From assembly GCF_900119845.1 (NCBI RefSeq), contig NZ_FPKU01000001.1:839528-903527 (forward strand): 64,000 bases of DNA, read 5' to 3'. Numbering within the stretch: the stretch's first letter is position 1; each line of letters begins with the position of its first letter. The notes under the pieces are model-generated. The model had not been told where the DNA came from and searched no databases. It saw only the letters and a list, made by a program, of their open reading frames with translations. Source of the DNA: Devosia enhydra (GTDB lineage Bacteria; Pseudomonadota; Alphaproteobacteria; Rhizobiales; Devosiaceae). The translations under genes and the position numbers were made by a program. This document shows, piece by piece, positions 1-12,030 of this stretch.

Positions 1-38
1 GCTGCGTCGCCCCGAGGGAAGAACGCCAAGGAAGCTCG

Positions 39-737
39 ATGACGCCCAGAAACACCATTGCTGCCGCGCTCGCCGTTCTCGCACTCGCTCTGCCCGTCGG
101 CTCTGTCTTTGCGCAGGACCAGGGAGGCGCGGCCGCGCCCGCGGCGGCGCCTGCTGCTGCGGCGGCAGCTCCGGCAGAGCGTCGGCCGACCGATAACTGG
201 CTTAAGGTCTGCGATCCGCTCGAGGACGGCAAGAAGGCCTGCCTGATGCGCCAGGTCGTTGCCGGGCCGAACAACCAGTTCCTCGGCTCGTTCCTCCTGC
301 GCGACAACCCCAATGAGGAGAGCCGCCTGCTGGCGGTTGCGGCCGTGCCGCTCGGGGTGCTGCTGCCCTTCGGCCTCACCTGGCAGATCGATGGCGGCAA
401 GCCCGTCCGCGTGCCCTTCATGCTCTGCGACCCGCAGTCCTGCGCCACGCAGCTCGTGATCAACGAGGCCTATGTGCAGAGCCTCAAGCGCGGCGGCAAG
501 CTGACGCTGACGGCCAAGAACCGGCAGAATCAGGATCTGGTCATCGAGATCAACCTGGCTGGCTTCACCGCCGTCTATGATGGCGATGCGCAGATGACGC
601 TGCAGGAATTCAACCAGGATACCAGCGGCGAAGCGCAGCTCGAGCGCATGCTGCAGGATCGTGCCGAGCAGCTTCGCCGCCAGCTCGACAGTGGTGCCGC
701 CCCCGCCAACGGCACCGCGCCCGCCAACAGCCAGTAA
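39..737 (+). CDS. Invasion-associated locus B (IalB) family periplasmic protein
   Basis: 232 aa. Residues 1-25 form a signal peptide (basic start, Ala/Leu-rich core, cleavage after SVFA before Q26). A low-complexity Ala/Pro linker (about 29-45) leads into an IalB-like domain with paired cysteines in VCDPLEDGKKAC and LCDPQSC, which would suit disulphides in the periplasm. The C-terminal 60 residues are charged, Gln-rich and probably extended. AAGGA at 28-32 sits 6 bases before the ATG. The family is named for a Bartonella erythrocyte-invasion gene but is widespread in harmless Hyphomicrobiales, so no virulence role is implied. The molecular function is unknown. The gene ends at a strong terminator; anything upstream lies outside the window. 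Confidence 0.85.
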   Translation: MTPRNTIAAALAVLALALPVGSVFAQDQGGAAAPAAAPAAAAAAPAERRPTDNWLKVCDPLEDGKKACLMRQVVAGPNNQFLGSFLLRDNPNEESRLLAVAAVPLGVLLPFGLTWQIDGGKPVRVPFMLCDPQSCATQLVINEAYVQSLKRGGKLTLTAKNRQNQDLVIEINLAGFTAVYDGDAQMTLQEFNQDTSGEAQLERMLQDRAEQLRRQLDSGAAPANGTAPANSQ

Positions 738-761
738 GGCTCGCGTAGCTGGTCGAATGAA

Positions 762-792
762 AAAGGGCGCCCTCGCGGCGCCCTTTGTTTTT
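762..792. terminator. Bidirectional rho-independent terminator
   Basis: Stem AAAGGGCGCC (762-771) pairs perfectly with GGCGCCCTTT (777-786) around the loop CTCGC, followed by GTTTTT on the plus strand. The run of A at 760-764 gives a T-run when read from the other side. It therefore suits both the plus-strand ialB-like gene and the minus-strand hydroxylase that ends at 797. Confidence 0.9.
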
Positions 793-796
793 GGTC

Positions 797-1966
797 TCAG
801 GCCTTGCCGCTGCCGCCCATGCCCAGCGAAAACGCCTGGCGGCGGAGGAAAGGCAGGCTCTTGAGCGCCCAGAGCCCGCCCGCCCTCAGCGCCTGCGCCG
901 GCAGCATGCCGGCCACCAGCGAGCGATAGAGCCCTTCCACCATCGTGCTCGTGCGCACGAGGTCCGTTGCGCGCCGCTCGGCATAGGCCCGGCTTGCCGC
1001 TTCGGCCCAGCCGGCCTCCGCCCTGTCTCGGGCCAACACTGCATCGACGAGATCGGCCACATCGCGCAGACCCAGGTTGAGCCCCTGTGCCCCGATGGGT
1101 GGAAAGGCATGGGCGGCCTCGCCCACGAGCGCCAGTCCCTCCATGCCCGCCGGGCTCGCCGACAGGATGGATAGGGGGAAGATCGCACTTGGGCTTGCAA
1201 GGCTGATCGCGCCGAACAGCCCGCAGGAGCGTTCGCGCAGCGCCGCGAGCAGGGCCTCTTCCCCGCCATCGCGCGCCCTCGCCAGCACGGCCGGATCGTC
1301 GATCCAGACGAGATTGGCGCGGTCCTCGCCGGCCGGCACCAGCGTGAACGGGCCGCGCGGATAGTGGAACTCGACAGAGGTTTCACCCAGCGGCCGCCCC
1401 AGTCGCAAATCGGCCACGAGCGCAGCTTCGCCGAGCCGGCTGTCGCGGGTAGTGAATTGGCCGGCGCCCCGCACCGTCGAGCGCTTGCCATCGGCCCCTA
1501 CCACCAGGGCCGTCTCGACGCTGCCGCCATCGGCGAGCGCGATGCGCCAGCCATTGCTGGTCCGCGAGAGGGCCGTGGCTCCGGTCGCGACCGTCACGAG
1601 CCCGATGGTCGCCGAGACCGCGGCGAAAACCTCCGCCAGCCTCATATTGGGAAAATTCCAGCCAAACGCCGGCAGCCCTGCCTCAGCGCTGTCAAACAGC
1701 GTTTCGGGCGCGCGGATCAGCCGGTTGGTCATATCGATGATGCGGATGCGCCCGAGCCGATGCCCGATCGCGGCCGGATCGGCCACGAGACCGGCCTCCT
1801 GCAACCAGCGAACCGAAGGCATCATCAGCGCCGAGGTGCGCCGGTCGGGCGGGGCGGTGGGAGCCAGGTGCATCACCTCAACGCCATGCCGCGCCAGCGC
1901 CGTCGCGGCGGCCAGCCCCACGAGCCCGCCGCCAACCACCGCGATTTCGCTGCGCCGTTCGTGCAT
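797..1966 (-). CDS. FAD-dependent UbiH/UbiF/Coq6-family hydroxylase
   Basis: 389 aa flavoprotein monooxygenase of the family that hydroxylates the ubiquinone ring. The N-terminal Rossmann motif VVGGGLVGLAAATAL binds FAD, the mid-protein VVGADGKRS is the DG motif, and LVGEAAHAFPPIGAQGLNLG matches the C-terminal FAD ribityl-binding block. That block normally reads GDAAH, and here the Asp is Glu. Start chosen at MHERRSE because GGAGGG lies 7 bases upstream of it; a longer ATG at 1981 would place that ribosome site inside the gene. Which ring position it acts on cannot be told from sequence. Divergent from terC across about 160 bp. Confidence 0.85.
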   Translation of the reverse strand: MHERRSEIAVVGGGLVGLAAATALARHGVEVMHLAPTAPPDRRTSALMMPSVRWLQEAGLVADPAAIGHRLGRIRIIDMTNRLIRAPETLFDSAEAGLPAFGWNFPNMRLAEVFAAVSATIGLVTVATGATALSRTSNGWRIALADGGSVETALVVGADGKRSTVRGAGQFTTRDSRLGEAALVADLRLGRPLGETSVEFHYPRGPFTLVPAGEDRANLVWIDDPAVLARARDGGEEALLAALRERSCGLFGAISLASPSAIFPLSILSASPAGMEGLALVGEAAHAFPPIGAQGLNLGLRDVADLVDAVLARDRAEAGWAEAASRAYAERRATDLVRTSTMVEGLYRSLVAGMLPAQALRAGGLWALKSLPFLRRQAFSLGMGGSGKA

Positions 1967-2129
1967 CGTGCTGCCCTCCATGAGCTCGTGCGACCTCTAT
2001 CAACCGTCCCATAACGGCGCCAGTGCGCATCGGGTCGCGGCGTGGCGGGGGATTTCATCAACAGCGCTCTTCCAAGCTGCTGATCGCCCGCATAGAACGG
2101 ATGGTCATACAATCCTCCGGAGCCGCCGA

Positions 2130-3080
2130 ATGCTCGAACTGCTCAGTGATCCCAATGTCTGGGTCGCGTTCGCCACCTTGACGGTCATGGAGATCGTCCT
2201 CGGTATCGACAATATCGTCTTCATCTCGGTGCTCGTTTCGCGGCTGCCGCGCGAACAGGCCGAATTCGCCCGCAAGCTCGGCATCGGGCTCGCGCTCGTC
2301 TTCCGCATCCTGCTGCTGTTCCTCATCAGCTGGATCGTGCAGCTCAAAGACCCGGTCTTCACCCAGTTCGGTGTGGAGTTCTCGTGGAAGGACATCATCC
2401 TCATCGCGGGCGGCGGCTTCCTCATCTACAAGGCCACCCATGAGATGCATGCGGCCATCGAGGATGACCATGAGGTCACCGTTGGCGGCGCGGCGCAGGC
2501 GACGCTGCAGGCCATCCTGCTGCAGATCGTCATCATCGACATGGTCTTCTCGATCGATTCGATCATCACCGCCGTCGGCATGATCCCGGCCGATCAGGTC
2601 GCCGTCATGGTTGCCGCCGTGCTCGTCGCGGTCGCCGTGATGTTCGTCGCCTCGGGTCCGATCGCGCGGTTCGTCGCCGAGCATCCCACCACCAAGATGC
2701 TGGCGCTCGCTTTCCTGCTGCTGATCGGCGTGACGCTGGTGGCCGATGGGCTCGGCTTCTACATCCCCAAGGGCTACATCTACTCGGCCATGGCCTTCTC
2801 GGTGCTGGTCGAGGCCGTCAACATCTTCGCAAAGCGGCGCAAGGGTCGGCACAAGAAGGCAGCGGCAGCCTCCGGCGTCACCCCGTTCACCGGCGATACC
2901 GGCTCGGTGTCGGTCGGCGAAGCGTTGTCGGCCATTGGCGGGCAGGGCGCCGCTGCGGCACCCGTCGCATCGTCGACCGTACGCACAGCCGGCTCGGCAG
3001 CACCCGCCGCACCGCGCAAGATTACCCCCGTCACCCGCGCCCAGTCGCGCCCGAAGTCGGCGCCGAGGAAGCCCAAATGA
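2130..3080 (+). CDS. TerC family integral membrane protein
   Basis: 316 aa. About seven hydrophobic segments and the two TerC signatures are present: MEIVLGIDNIVFISVL near residues 19-34 and DMVFSIDSIITAVG near 137-150, whose acidic residues in the membrane are typical of the family. TerC-family proteins are linked to metal (notably Mn) efflux and metallation of exported enzymes; the original name comes from tellurite resistance. The last 80 residues are a basic, Ala/Pro-rich tail, probably cytoplasmic and disordered. Start fixed by GGAG at 2119-2122, 7 bases before the ATG; a longer in-frame extension upstream overlaps the divergent hydroxylase and is not credible. Its stop overlaps the next ATG by 4 bases. 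Confidence 0.88.
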   Translation: MLELLSDPNVWVAFATLTVMEIVLGIDNIVFISVLVSRLPREQAEFARKLGIGLALVFRILLLFLISWIVQLKDPVFTQFGVEFSWKDIILIAGGGFLIYKATHEMHAAIEDDHEVTVGGAAQATLQAILLQIVIIDMVFSIDSIITAVGMIPADQVAVMVAAVLVAVAVMFVASGPIARFVAEHPTTKMLALAFLLLIGVTLVADGLGFYIPKGYIYSAMAFSVLVEAVNIFAKRRKGRHKKAAAASGVTPFTGDTGSVSVGEALSAIGGQGAAAAPVASSTVRTAGSAAPAAPRKITPVTRAQSRPKSAPRKPK

Positions 3081-4048
3081 CGGGGGCTTTCCTCGTCCGC
3101 ACCCATGGCGGCGCCGACGCCATGGAGTGGACCGAGCACGACCCGGGCCAGCCTGGCCCGGGTGAGGTGCGCATCCGCCACACCGCGATCGGCCTCAACT
3201 TCATCGATACCTACCAGCGCAGCGGCCTTTATCCGATGAAGCTGCCCTTCGTGCCCGGTAACGAGGGTGCGGGCAGGGTCGTGGCCATCGGCGAGGGCGT
3301 CGAGGGCATCGCCATCGGTGATCGGCTGGCCTATCAGGGCGTTGCCGGCGCCTATGCCGAGGAGCGGCTGCTGCCGGTCTCGCGCGCCGTGCCGATCCCC
3401 GACGACATCGATGACGAGACCGCCGCTTCCGTGCTGCTCAAGGGCCTCACCGCCTATTATCTCCTGCACCTGACCTGGCCGCTCAGGGCCGGCGAAACCA
3501 TCCTCTTCCACGCCGCCGCCGGCGGCACGGGCCTCATCGCCTGCCAATGGGCCGCCGCGATCGGAGCCACCGTCATCGGCACGGTCGGATCGGACGAAAA
3601 GGTGGCGCTCGCCCGCAACAATGGCTGCGCCCATGTCATCAATTACCGCAGCGAGGATTTCGTCGCCCGCGTCCGCGAACTGACCGGGGGCAGGGGCGTC
3701 GATGTCGTCTATGATTCGGTGGGCAAGGACACCTTCGAGCGCTCGCTCGAGTGTCTGCGCCCGCGCGGGCTGATGGTGAGCTTCGGCAATTCCACCGGCC
3801 CGGTCGCCGTGCCCGATCTCGGCATTCTTGCCCGCAAGGGCAGCCTGTTCCTCACCCGGCCGACCGGGGCGAGCTATTTCCAGACGCGCGCCGATACCCT
3901 TGCGGCGGCCGATGCCCTTTGGGCCATCATTCGCTCGGGCAAGGTGCGCGTTCATATCGGCCAGCGGTTTGCGCTGTCTGAGGCGCCCGCGGCGCATCGG
4001 GCGCTCGAAGGGCGCGGCACGGTCGGCTCCAGCCTTCTGCTGCCGTGA
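3077..4048 (+). CDS. qor: Zinc-independent quinone oxidoreductase (QOR family)
   Basis: 323 aa medium-chain dehydrogenase/reductase of the NADPH:quinone reductase type. GroES-like N-terminal half with NEGAGRVVAIGEGVEG; Rossmann half with AAAGGTGLIACQWA, the NADPH-binding loop; LTRPTGASY and the C-terminal LEGRGTVGS are typical of bacterial QOR. The zinc-ligand cysteines of alcohol dehydrogenases are absent. Likely reduces quinones or conjugated carbonyls in the cytosol. Coupled to terC by an ATGA overlap, so the two are co-translated, although a shared role is not obvious. A hairpin without a T-run (CGGCAGCG / CGCTGCCG, 4050-4075) follows the stop. Confidence 0.9.
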   Translation: MTGAFLVRTHGGADAMEWTEHDPGQPGPGEVRIRHTAIGLNFIDTYQRSGLYPMKLPFVPGNEGAGRVVAIGEGVEGIAIGDRLAYQGVAGAYAEERLLPVSRAVPIPDDIDDETAASVLLKGLTAYYLLHLTWPLRAGETILFHAAAGGTGLIACQWAAAIGATVIGTVGSDEKVALARNNGCAHVINYRSEDFVARVRELTGGRGVDVVYDSVGKDTFERSLECLRPRGLMVSFGNSTGPVAVPDLGILARKGSLFLTRPTGASYFQTRADTLAAADALWAIIRSGKVRVHIGQRFALSEAPAAHRALEGRGTVGSSLLLP

Positions 4049-4099
4049 TCGGCAGCGTCTGGACAGGCGCTGCCGCTAGCGATAAAGCCGTTGCCATGC

Positions 4100-4189
4100 G
4101 GGCAGGTGGCAGAGTGGTCGATTGCTCCGGTCTTGAAAACCGGCGGGCGCGCAAGCGTTCCGGGGGTTCGAATCCCTCCCTGCCCGCCA
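4100..4189 (+). tRNA. tRNA-Ser (anticodon UGA), CCA encoded
   Basis: Class II tRNA. Acceptor GGGCAGG (4100-4106) pairs with CCTGCCC (4179-4185). The anticodon stem CCGGT/ACCGG carries loop CTTGAAA, giving anticodon TGA. A long variable arm follows, as expected for serine, then the T arm GGGGG-TTCGAAT-CCCTC. Discriminator G at 4186 and a genome-encoded CCA at 4187-4189. It reads UCA and wobble UCN codons. The pxpB start codon lies only 16 bases beyond the CCA. Confidence 0.96.
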
Positions 4190-4205
4190 CTCTTCTGGCC
4201 CTGCC

Positions 4206-4859
4206 ATGAAGCCGCTGATCCAGCCCCTGGGCGATCGGGGCATGGTGGTGCGGTTCGGCACCGCGCTCGATGATGGCGCCAACAGCCGCGCCATCTCGCT
4301 GGCGCGCCGGGTCGAGGCCGCCGCTATCGAGGGTGTCGACGCCGCGACGCCCGGGCTGGTCTCGGTGTTCATCGCCTACGACCCCCACCACATCGGCTTT
4401 GCCCGTCTTGCCGGCGAGATACGTATTCTCGCCAATGGGCCGGATGGTGCCGATACAGCGTCGCGCGCCCACGATCTGCCGGTCCGCTATGGCGGCCTTG
4501 ACGGGCCGGACCTCGGGCCAGTCGCCGATGCGCTCGGCCTCTCGCCCGAAGCCTTCATCGCCGCCCATCGGAACGACACGCTGCGCGTCCTCGCCATCGG
4601 CTTTGCGCCCGGCTTTGCCTATTGCGGGTTTCATCGTGAAAACCTCGCCATTCCTCGCCGACGCGAGGTGCGCCAGACCGTGCCGGCCGGCTCCATCCTT
4701 TTCGCTGCTCGCCAGACCGCGATTGCCGCAACCGAGATTCCCACCGGCTGGCATGTCATCGGGCGCACCGAGACGCCGACCCTGATGCTCGCGCCCGACG
4801 CCGCCCATTGCCTCCTCAAAGCCGGCGATGCCGTGCGTTTCCACGAGGCGCGGCCATGA
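4206..4859 (+). CDS. pxpB: 5-oxoprolinase subunit B (KipI-like)
   Basis: 217 aa, full length for PxpB. PxpA, B and C together perform ATP-dependent hydrolysis of 5-oxo-L-proline (pyroglutamate) to L-glutamate, clearing a toxic by-product of glutamine and peptide metabolism. The N-terminal LGDRGMVVRFG and the central FAPGFAYCGF are family hallmarks (older names KipI, and allophanate hydrolase subunit 1). First gene of pxpB-pxpC-pxpA, coupled to pxpC by ATGA. No Shine-Dalgarno is visible in the 16 bases between the tRNA end and the ATG, so it may be translated from a very short or tRNA-processed leader. Confidence 0.92.
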   Translation: MKPLIQPLGDRGMVVRFGTALDDGANSRAISLARRVEAAAIEGVDAATPGLVSVFIAYDPHHIGFARLAGEIRILANGPDGADTASRAHDLPVRYGGLDGPDLGPVADALGLSPEAFIAAHRNDTLRVLAIGFAPGFAYCGFHRENLAIPRRREVRQTVPAGSILFAARQTAIAATEIPTGWHVIGRTETPTLMLAPDAAHCLLKAGDAVRFHEARP

Positions 4860-5755
4860 GCGCTCTCATCCGCATCCTGCGCGCCGCACCGCTCACCACC
4901 GTGCAGGATCTGGGCCGGCCCAAGGCCCGCGCCATCGGCCTCTCCGCATCGGGACCCATGGACCGCTCGGCTTATGCCGAGGCCAGTGCACTCCTCGGCC
5001 AGGCCGGTGATACCGCCCTCGAATTCACGCGTGCGGGCCTCGCTCTCACTGTCGATCATGGGGCGATCAGCGTGGCCTGGGCCGGTGGAACATTTCGCGT
5101 CCGGCACAACACCGACGCTCTGCCTTGGCCCGGCATGGCCGAGATCGCTGCCGGCGATCTGCTGGAGATCGAGCCCGGGCCAGCGGGCAATTACGGCTAT
5201 CTGCGTTTTGACGCCGAAGCCGGTATCGACCCCGTCCTCGGCAGCCGCGCCACGCATCTGACGGCGCGCATCGGGGGGCTTGATGGCCGGGCCCTCAAGG
5301 CGGGCGACACCATCGCCTTTTCGGGCGAGGCGTTGCCCGTTATCCGGCATTCGTCCCCGGCACGGCCCGAGGGACCCATCCGCGTCGTCTGGAGCCTTCA
5401 CGCCGATCTTTTCTCGCCCACCACGCGGCAGCGTTTCGTCTCCTCGCCCCTGCGCATCTCGTCGCGGCTCGATCGCATGGGCGTGCGGCTCGAGGATAGG
5501 GCGGGCGTTTTTGCCGGCAGCACCATCCTGTCGCTCGTGTCCGATGCCATCGTCCCCGGTGATATCCAGATCCTTGGCGACGGCACGCCGATCGTCCTGA
5601 TGCGTGACCACCAGACCACCGGCGGCTATCCGCGTATCGCCACCGTGATTTCGGCTGATCTCGACCGGTTCGCCCAGCTTCGGCCGGGATCGGATGTCCG
5701 CTTCATGCCGGTCACCCTTGACCATGCGCAGGCCGTTTCAAGGAGCGCTCAGTGA
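4856..5755 (+). CDS. pxpC: 5-oxoprolinase subunit C (KipA-like)
   Basis: 299 aa biotin-dependent-carboxyltransferase-like (KipA) subunit. The N-terminal RAAPLTTVQDLGRP and GLSASGPMDRSAYAEA, and the later SRLDRMGVRL, are conserved blocks of this family. Partner of PxpB in the ATP-using half of the 5-oxoprolinase complex. Start set by the 4-base overlap with pxpB; a longer in-frame extension inside pxpB was not used. GTGATG at its end overlaps the pxpA start. Confidence 0.92.
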   Translation: MSALIRILRAAPLTTVQDLGRPKARAIGLSASGPMDRSAYAEASALLGQAGDTALEFTRAGLALTVDHGAISVAWAGGTFRVRHNTDALPWPGMAEIAAGDLLEIEPGPAGNYGYLRFDAEAGIDPVLGSRATHLTARIGGLDGRALKAGDTIAFSGEALPVIRHSSPARPEGPIRVVWSLHADLFSPTTRQRFVSSPLRISSRLDRMGVRLEDRAGVFAGSTILSLVSDAIVPGDIQILGDGTPIVLMRDHQTTGGYPRIATVISADLDRFAQLRPGSDVRFMPVTLDHAQAVSRSAQ

Positions 5756-6504
5756 TGCAGATCGATCTCAATGCCGATCTCGGCGAGGGCATGGGGCACG
5801 ATGATGCGCTGCTCGACATCGTCACCAGCGCCTCCATCGCCTGTGGCGGGCATGCCGGCGATGACGCGACCATCCGCCACGTCCTGCGCGCCTGCAAGGC
5901 CAAGGGCGTGCGCGCCGGCGCCCATCCGGGCTATGCCGACAAGCCGCGCTTCGGCCGTTTCCGCCTCGTGCTGCCGCTCGGCACGCTCCTCGCTCAGATC
6001 CGCGGCCAGCTCGATCTCATCCGCCGTATCGCCCATGAGGAGGATGTGCCGCTGCGCTACGTCAAGCTGCATGGCGCCCTCGCCAATCAGACGGCCGAGG
6101 AACTGGCGCTCGCCGTAGCCGTCTTCGGCACCGTCGAAGCCATGGATCGCACGCTGGCCGTGCTTGCGCTCGACAACAGCGCCCAGGTGCGCGCCGCCAA
6201 TGCCGTCGGGCTGCCGGTCATCCGCGAAGCCTATGCCGATCGCGCCTATACCGCCGATGGCCTGCTCGCGCCCCGCACGCTCGAAGGCGCCGTGATCCAT
6301 GATCGCCAGGCGGTTGTAGACCGCTGCCTTCGCCTCGCGCGTGATGGCGAGATCGTCGCCATCGATGGCACCGTCTTTGCCTCGCAGGCGCGCTCCATCT
6401 GCCTGCATGGCGATACACCCGGGGCGGTCGAACTCGCCCGCCATATCCGCGCCGCGCTCGAAGCCGAAGGGATCAGGGTTGCGGCCGAGCCTGTGGACGC
6501 TTGA
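5755..6504 (+). CDS. pxpA: 5-oxoprolinase subunit A (LamB/YcsF family)
   Basis: 249 aa. MQIDLNADLGEGMG at the N-terminus is the YcsF signature (metal-binding His/Asp/Glu of a deacetylase-like barrel); IACGGHAGD, GAHPGYAD and YVKLHGAL are the other conserved blocks. PxpA carries the hydrolytic site of 5-oxoprolinase. ATG at 5755 preferred over GTG at 5752: AAGGAG at 5740-5745 is 9 bases upstream, and the ATG overlaps the pxpC stop as TGATG. Last gene of the operon; about 60 bp separate it from dnaE. Confidence 0.93.
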   Translation: MQIDLNADLGEGMGHDDALLDIVTSASIACGGHAGDDATIRHVLRACKAKGVRAGAHPGYADKPRFGRFRLVLPLGTLLAQIRGQLDLIRRIAHEEDVPLRYVKLHGALANQTAEELALAVAVFGTVEAMDRTLAVLALDNSAQVRAANAVGLPVIREAYADRAYTADGLLAPRTLEGAVIHDRQAVVDRCLRLARDGEIVAIDGTVFASQARSICLHGDTPGAVELARHIRAALEAEGIRVAAEPVDA

Positions 6505-6564
6505 CGCGCGGCCTTTGGCCTTCCGCCCTCAGCCTGCCAAGATGCGGGTCCAAAGGAATCGCCC

Positions 6565-10029
<3,465 letters not shown>

Positions 10030-10060
10030 CCCGGCAGGTGCCGCCAAGGCAACGCGGCGC

Positions 10061-10089
10061 TTGTCAGCATGCCAATTCTCACCTATATC
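10061..10089 (+). promoter_or_regulatory. Sigma-70-type promoter for the rpsB operon
   Basis: TTGTCA (10061-10066), 17-base spacer, TATATC (10084-10089). Transcription would start near 10096, leaving a leader of about 130 bases before rpsB. That leader contains the perfect hairpin GACGGG-ACTT-CCCGTC (10165-10180) a short distance upstream of the ribosome site, a possible target for S2 autoregulation. This is sequence reading only. Confidence 0.55.
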
Positions 10090-10225
10090 GCCCACGCGTC
10101 CGATGGTCGGGCGCGATCTCACACACGTGGCCGGGCCTGCCGTTTATCGGCCGGTCCATCCGGTGACGGGACTTCCCGTCGCTCTTAGGCATACGTGGCG
10201 GAACAACCGGAAAAGGAAGACCGCA

Positions 10226-10999
10226 ATGGCATTGCCAGATTTCTCCATGCGCCAGCTGCTCGAAGCCGGCGTCCATTTCGGCCACCAGAAGCATCGCTGG
10301 AACCCGAAGATGGAACGCTTCATCTTCGGCGTGCGCAACGACATCCACATTCTCGATCTGGGCCAGACCGTGCCGCTGCTGCAGCGCGCGCTGCAGCAGA
10401 TCAGCGACACCGTCGCCGATGGCGGCCGCGTGCTGCTGGTCGGCACCAAGCGCCAGGCCGCTCCGGTGGTTGCCGAGGCTGCCCGCCAGTCGGCCCAGTA
10501 TTTCGTCAATTCCCGCTGGCTCGGTGGCACGCTGACCAACTGGCAGACCATTTCGCACTCGATCGCGCGTCTGCGCGAGCTCGAGGCGCAGGAGGCGGAT
10601 GGCTTCCAGGGCCTGACCAAGAAGGAGCGCCTGCTGCTCGATCGCGAGAAGGAGCGCCTTGAGCGTGATCTTGGCGGCATCAAGGACATGGGCAACCTGC
10701 CCAACCTGCTGTTCGTCATCGACACCAACAAGGAAGCCAATGCCATCAAGGAGGCACGTCGCCTCGGCATTCCGGTGATTGCGGTGATCGATTCGAACTC
10801 CGATCCCGATGTCGTCGACTTCCCGATCCCGGGCAATGACGACGCCAGCCGCGCTCTCGAGCTTTATTGCTCGCTGGTTGCGCGCGCCTGCATCGACGGC
10901 ATTGCGCGCTCCTCGACCTCGCGTGGTGCCGATCTTGGCGCCGCCGAGACCGCTCCGGAAGAGCCGGCGCTCGCCGAAGACGCGCCCGCCAGCGCCTGA
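10226..10999 (+). CDS. rpsB: 30S ribosomal protein S2
   Basis: 257 aa. Starts [20 protein letters not shown]; the block [14 protein letters not shown] is the S2 signature and FFVIDTNKE-type sequence ([14 protein letters not shown]) follows near 175. The last 25 residues form the acidic Ala/Glu-rich tail seen in alphaproteobacterial S2. Start fixed by AAAAGGA (10211-10217) and by homology; an in-frame extension upstream into dnaE is not used. First gene of rpsB-tsf-pyrH-frr. S2 binds late on the 30S subunit and in other bacteria represses its own operon. Confidence 0.97.
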   Translation: MALPDFSMRQLLEAGVHFGHQKHRWNPKMERFIFGVRNDIHILDLGQTVPLLQRALQQISDTVADGGRVLLVGTKRQAAPVVAEAARQSAQYFVNSRWLGGTLTNWQTISHSIARLRELEAQEADGFQGLTKKERLLLDREKERLERDLGGIKDMGNLPNLLFVIDTNKEANAIKEARRLGIPVIAVIDSNSDPDVVDFPIPGNDDASRALELYCSLVARACIDGIARSSTSRGADLGAAETAPEEPALAEDAPASA

Positions 11000-11006
11000 T
11001 TGTTCT

Positions 11007-11032
11007 CGGGAATCGGGATTGCCCGGTTCCCG
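11007..11032 (+). other. Stem-loop between rpsB and tsf
   Basis: CGGGAATCGGG (11007-11017), loop ATTG, CCCGGTTCCCG (11022-11032): an 11-bp stem with one G-U pair. No T-run follows, so it is more likely an attenuator, processing site or mRNA-stability element than a full terminator. Some bacteria reduce tsf expression relative to rpsB at this junction. Confidence 0.6.
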
Positions 11033-11092
11033 CTTCCGCTGTTCAAAGAATGAGGCGGCAGCCCGTAAAGGGGCCGCCAGAGAGGTGACACC

Positions 11093-12019
11093 ATGGCTAT
11101 CACGGCCCAGCAGGTCAAAGAGCTCCGCGACTCCACCGGCGTCGGCATGATGGACTGCAAGAAGGCGCTCGCCGAGACCAATGGCGACATGGAAGCCGCC
11201 ATCGACTGGCTGCGTACCCGCGGCCTCGCCAAGGCTGCCAAGAAGGCTGGTCGCGTCGCGGCCGAGGGCCTCGTCGCCGTTGCCATCGAAGGTACCAGCG
11301 GCGCTATCGTCGAGGTCAATTCCGAGACCGACTTCGTTGCCCGCAACCAGCAGTTCCAGGATATCGTGGGCAACATCGCCCAGCTGGCGCTCGCCACCGG
11401 CGGCAATGTCGAAACCCTCGGTGCTGCCGACTATCCGGGCACCGGCCGTTCGGTCACCGATGAGCTGACCAACGCCATCGCCACGATCGGCGAGAACATG
11501 ACCCTGCGCCGCAGCGCCGTGGTCTCGGTCACCGATGGCGTCGTCGGCAACTATGTCCACAATGCCGTCAAGCCCGGCATGGGCAAGCTGGCGATCGTCG
11601 TGGGTCTTCAATCCACCGGCAACAAGGATGTGCTGGCCCCCCTGGGCAAGCAGATCGCGATGCACATCGCCAACACCGCGCCGCTCTCGGTTTCGTCCGA
11701 GGACATCGATCCCGAGATCGTTGCGCGCGAGCGTGCGATCTTCGCCGAGCAGGCCCGTGAATCGGGCAAGCCCGACGACATCGTCGCCAAGATGGTCGAA
11801 GGCCGCGTCCGCAAGTACTACGAGGAAGTCACGCTCCTCGCGCAGGTCTTTGTGATCGACGGCGAGCGTCGCGTCTCCGACGTCATCAAGGCCGCCGAGG
11901 CCGAGGCTGGCGCCCCGATCAAGGTCACCGGCTTTGTCCGCTACGCCCTGGGCGAAGGCATCGCCAAGGAAGAGACCGACTTCGCCGCCGAAGTCGCTGC
12001 GACGGCCGGCGTCAACTGA
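11093..12019 (+). CDS. tsf: Translation elongation factor Ts
   Basis: 308 aa. The N-terminal UBA-like domain ends in the EF-Ts signature STGVGMMDCKKALAE; the second signature EVNSETDFVARN follows near residue 75. EF-Ts exchanges GDP for GTP on EF-Tu. GAGAGGTGAC just before the ATG is the ribosome site. Follows rpsB after 93 bp containing a strong hairpin and precedes pyrH by 131 bp containing another. Confidence 0.98.
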   Translation: MAITAQQVKELRDSTGVGMMDCKKALAETNGDMEAAIDWLRTRGLAKAAKKAGRVAAEGLVAVAIEGTSGAIVEVNSETDFVARNQQFQDIVGNIAQLALATGGNVETLGAADYPGTGRSVTDELTNAIATIGENMTLRRSAVVSVTDGVVGNYVHNAVKPGMGKLAIVVGLQSTGNKDVLAPLGKQIAMHIANTAPLSVSSEDIDPEIVARERAIFAEQARESGKPDDIVAKMVEGRVRKYYEEVTLLAQVFVIDGERRVSDVIKAAEAEAGAPIKVTGFVRYALGEGIAKEETDFAAEVAATAGVN

Positions 12020-12030
12020 GTTGACACAGC

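Noticed and set aside
39-737. IalB as evidence of a pathogen
   Set aside because: The name derives from Bartonella, but homologues occur throughout free-living Hyphomicrobiales.
4100-4189. tRNA-Ser as an attachment site for an integrated element
   Set aside because: No integrase, no duplicated tRNA 3' end and only housekeeping genes downstream.
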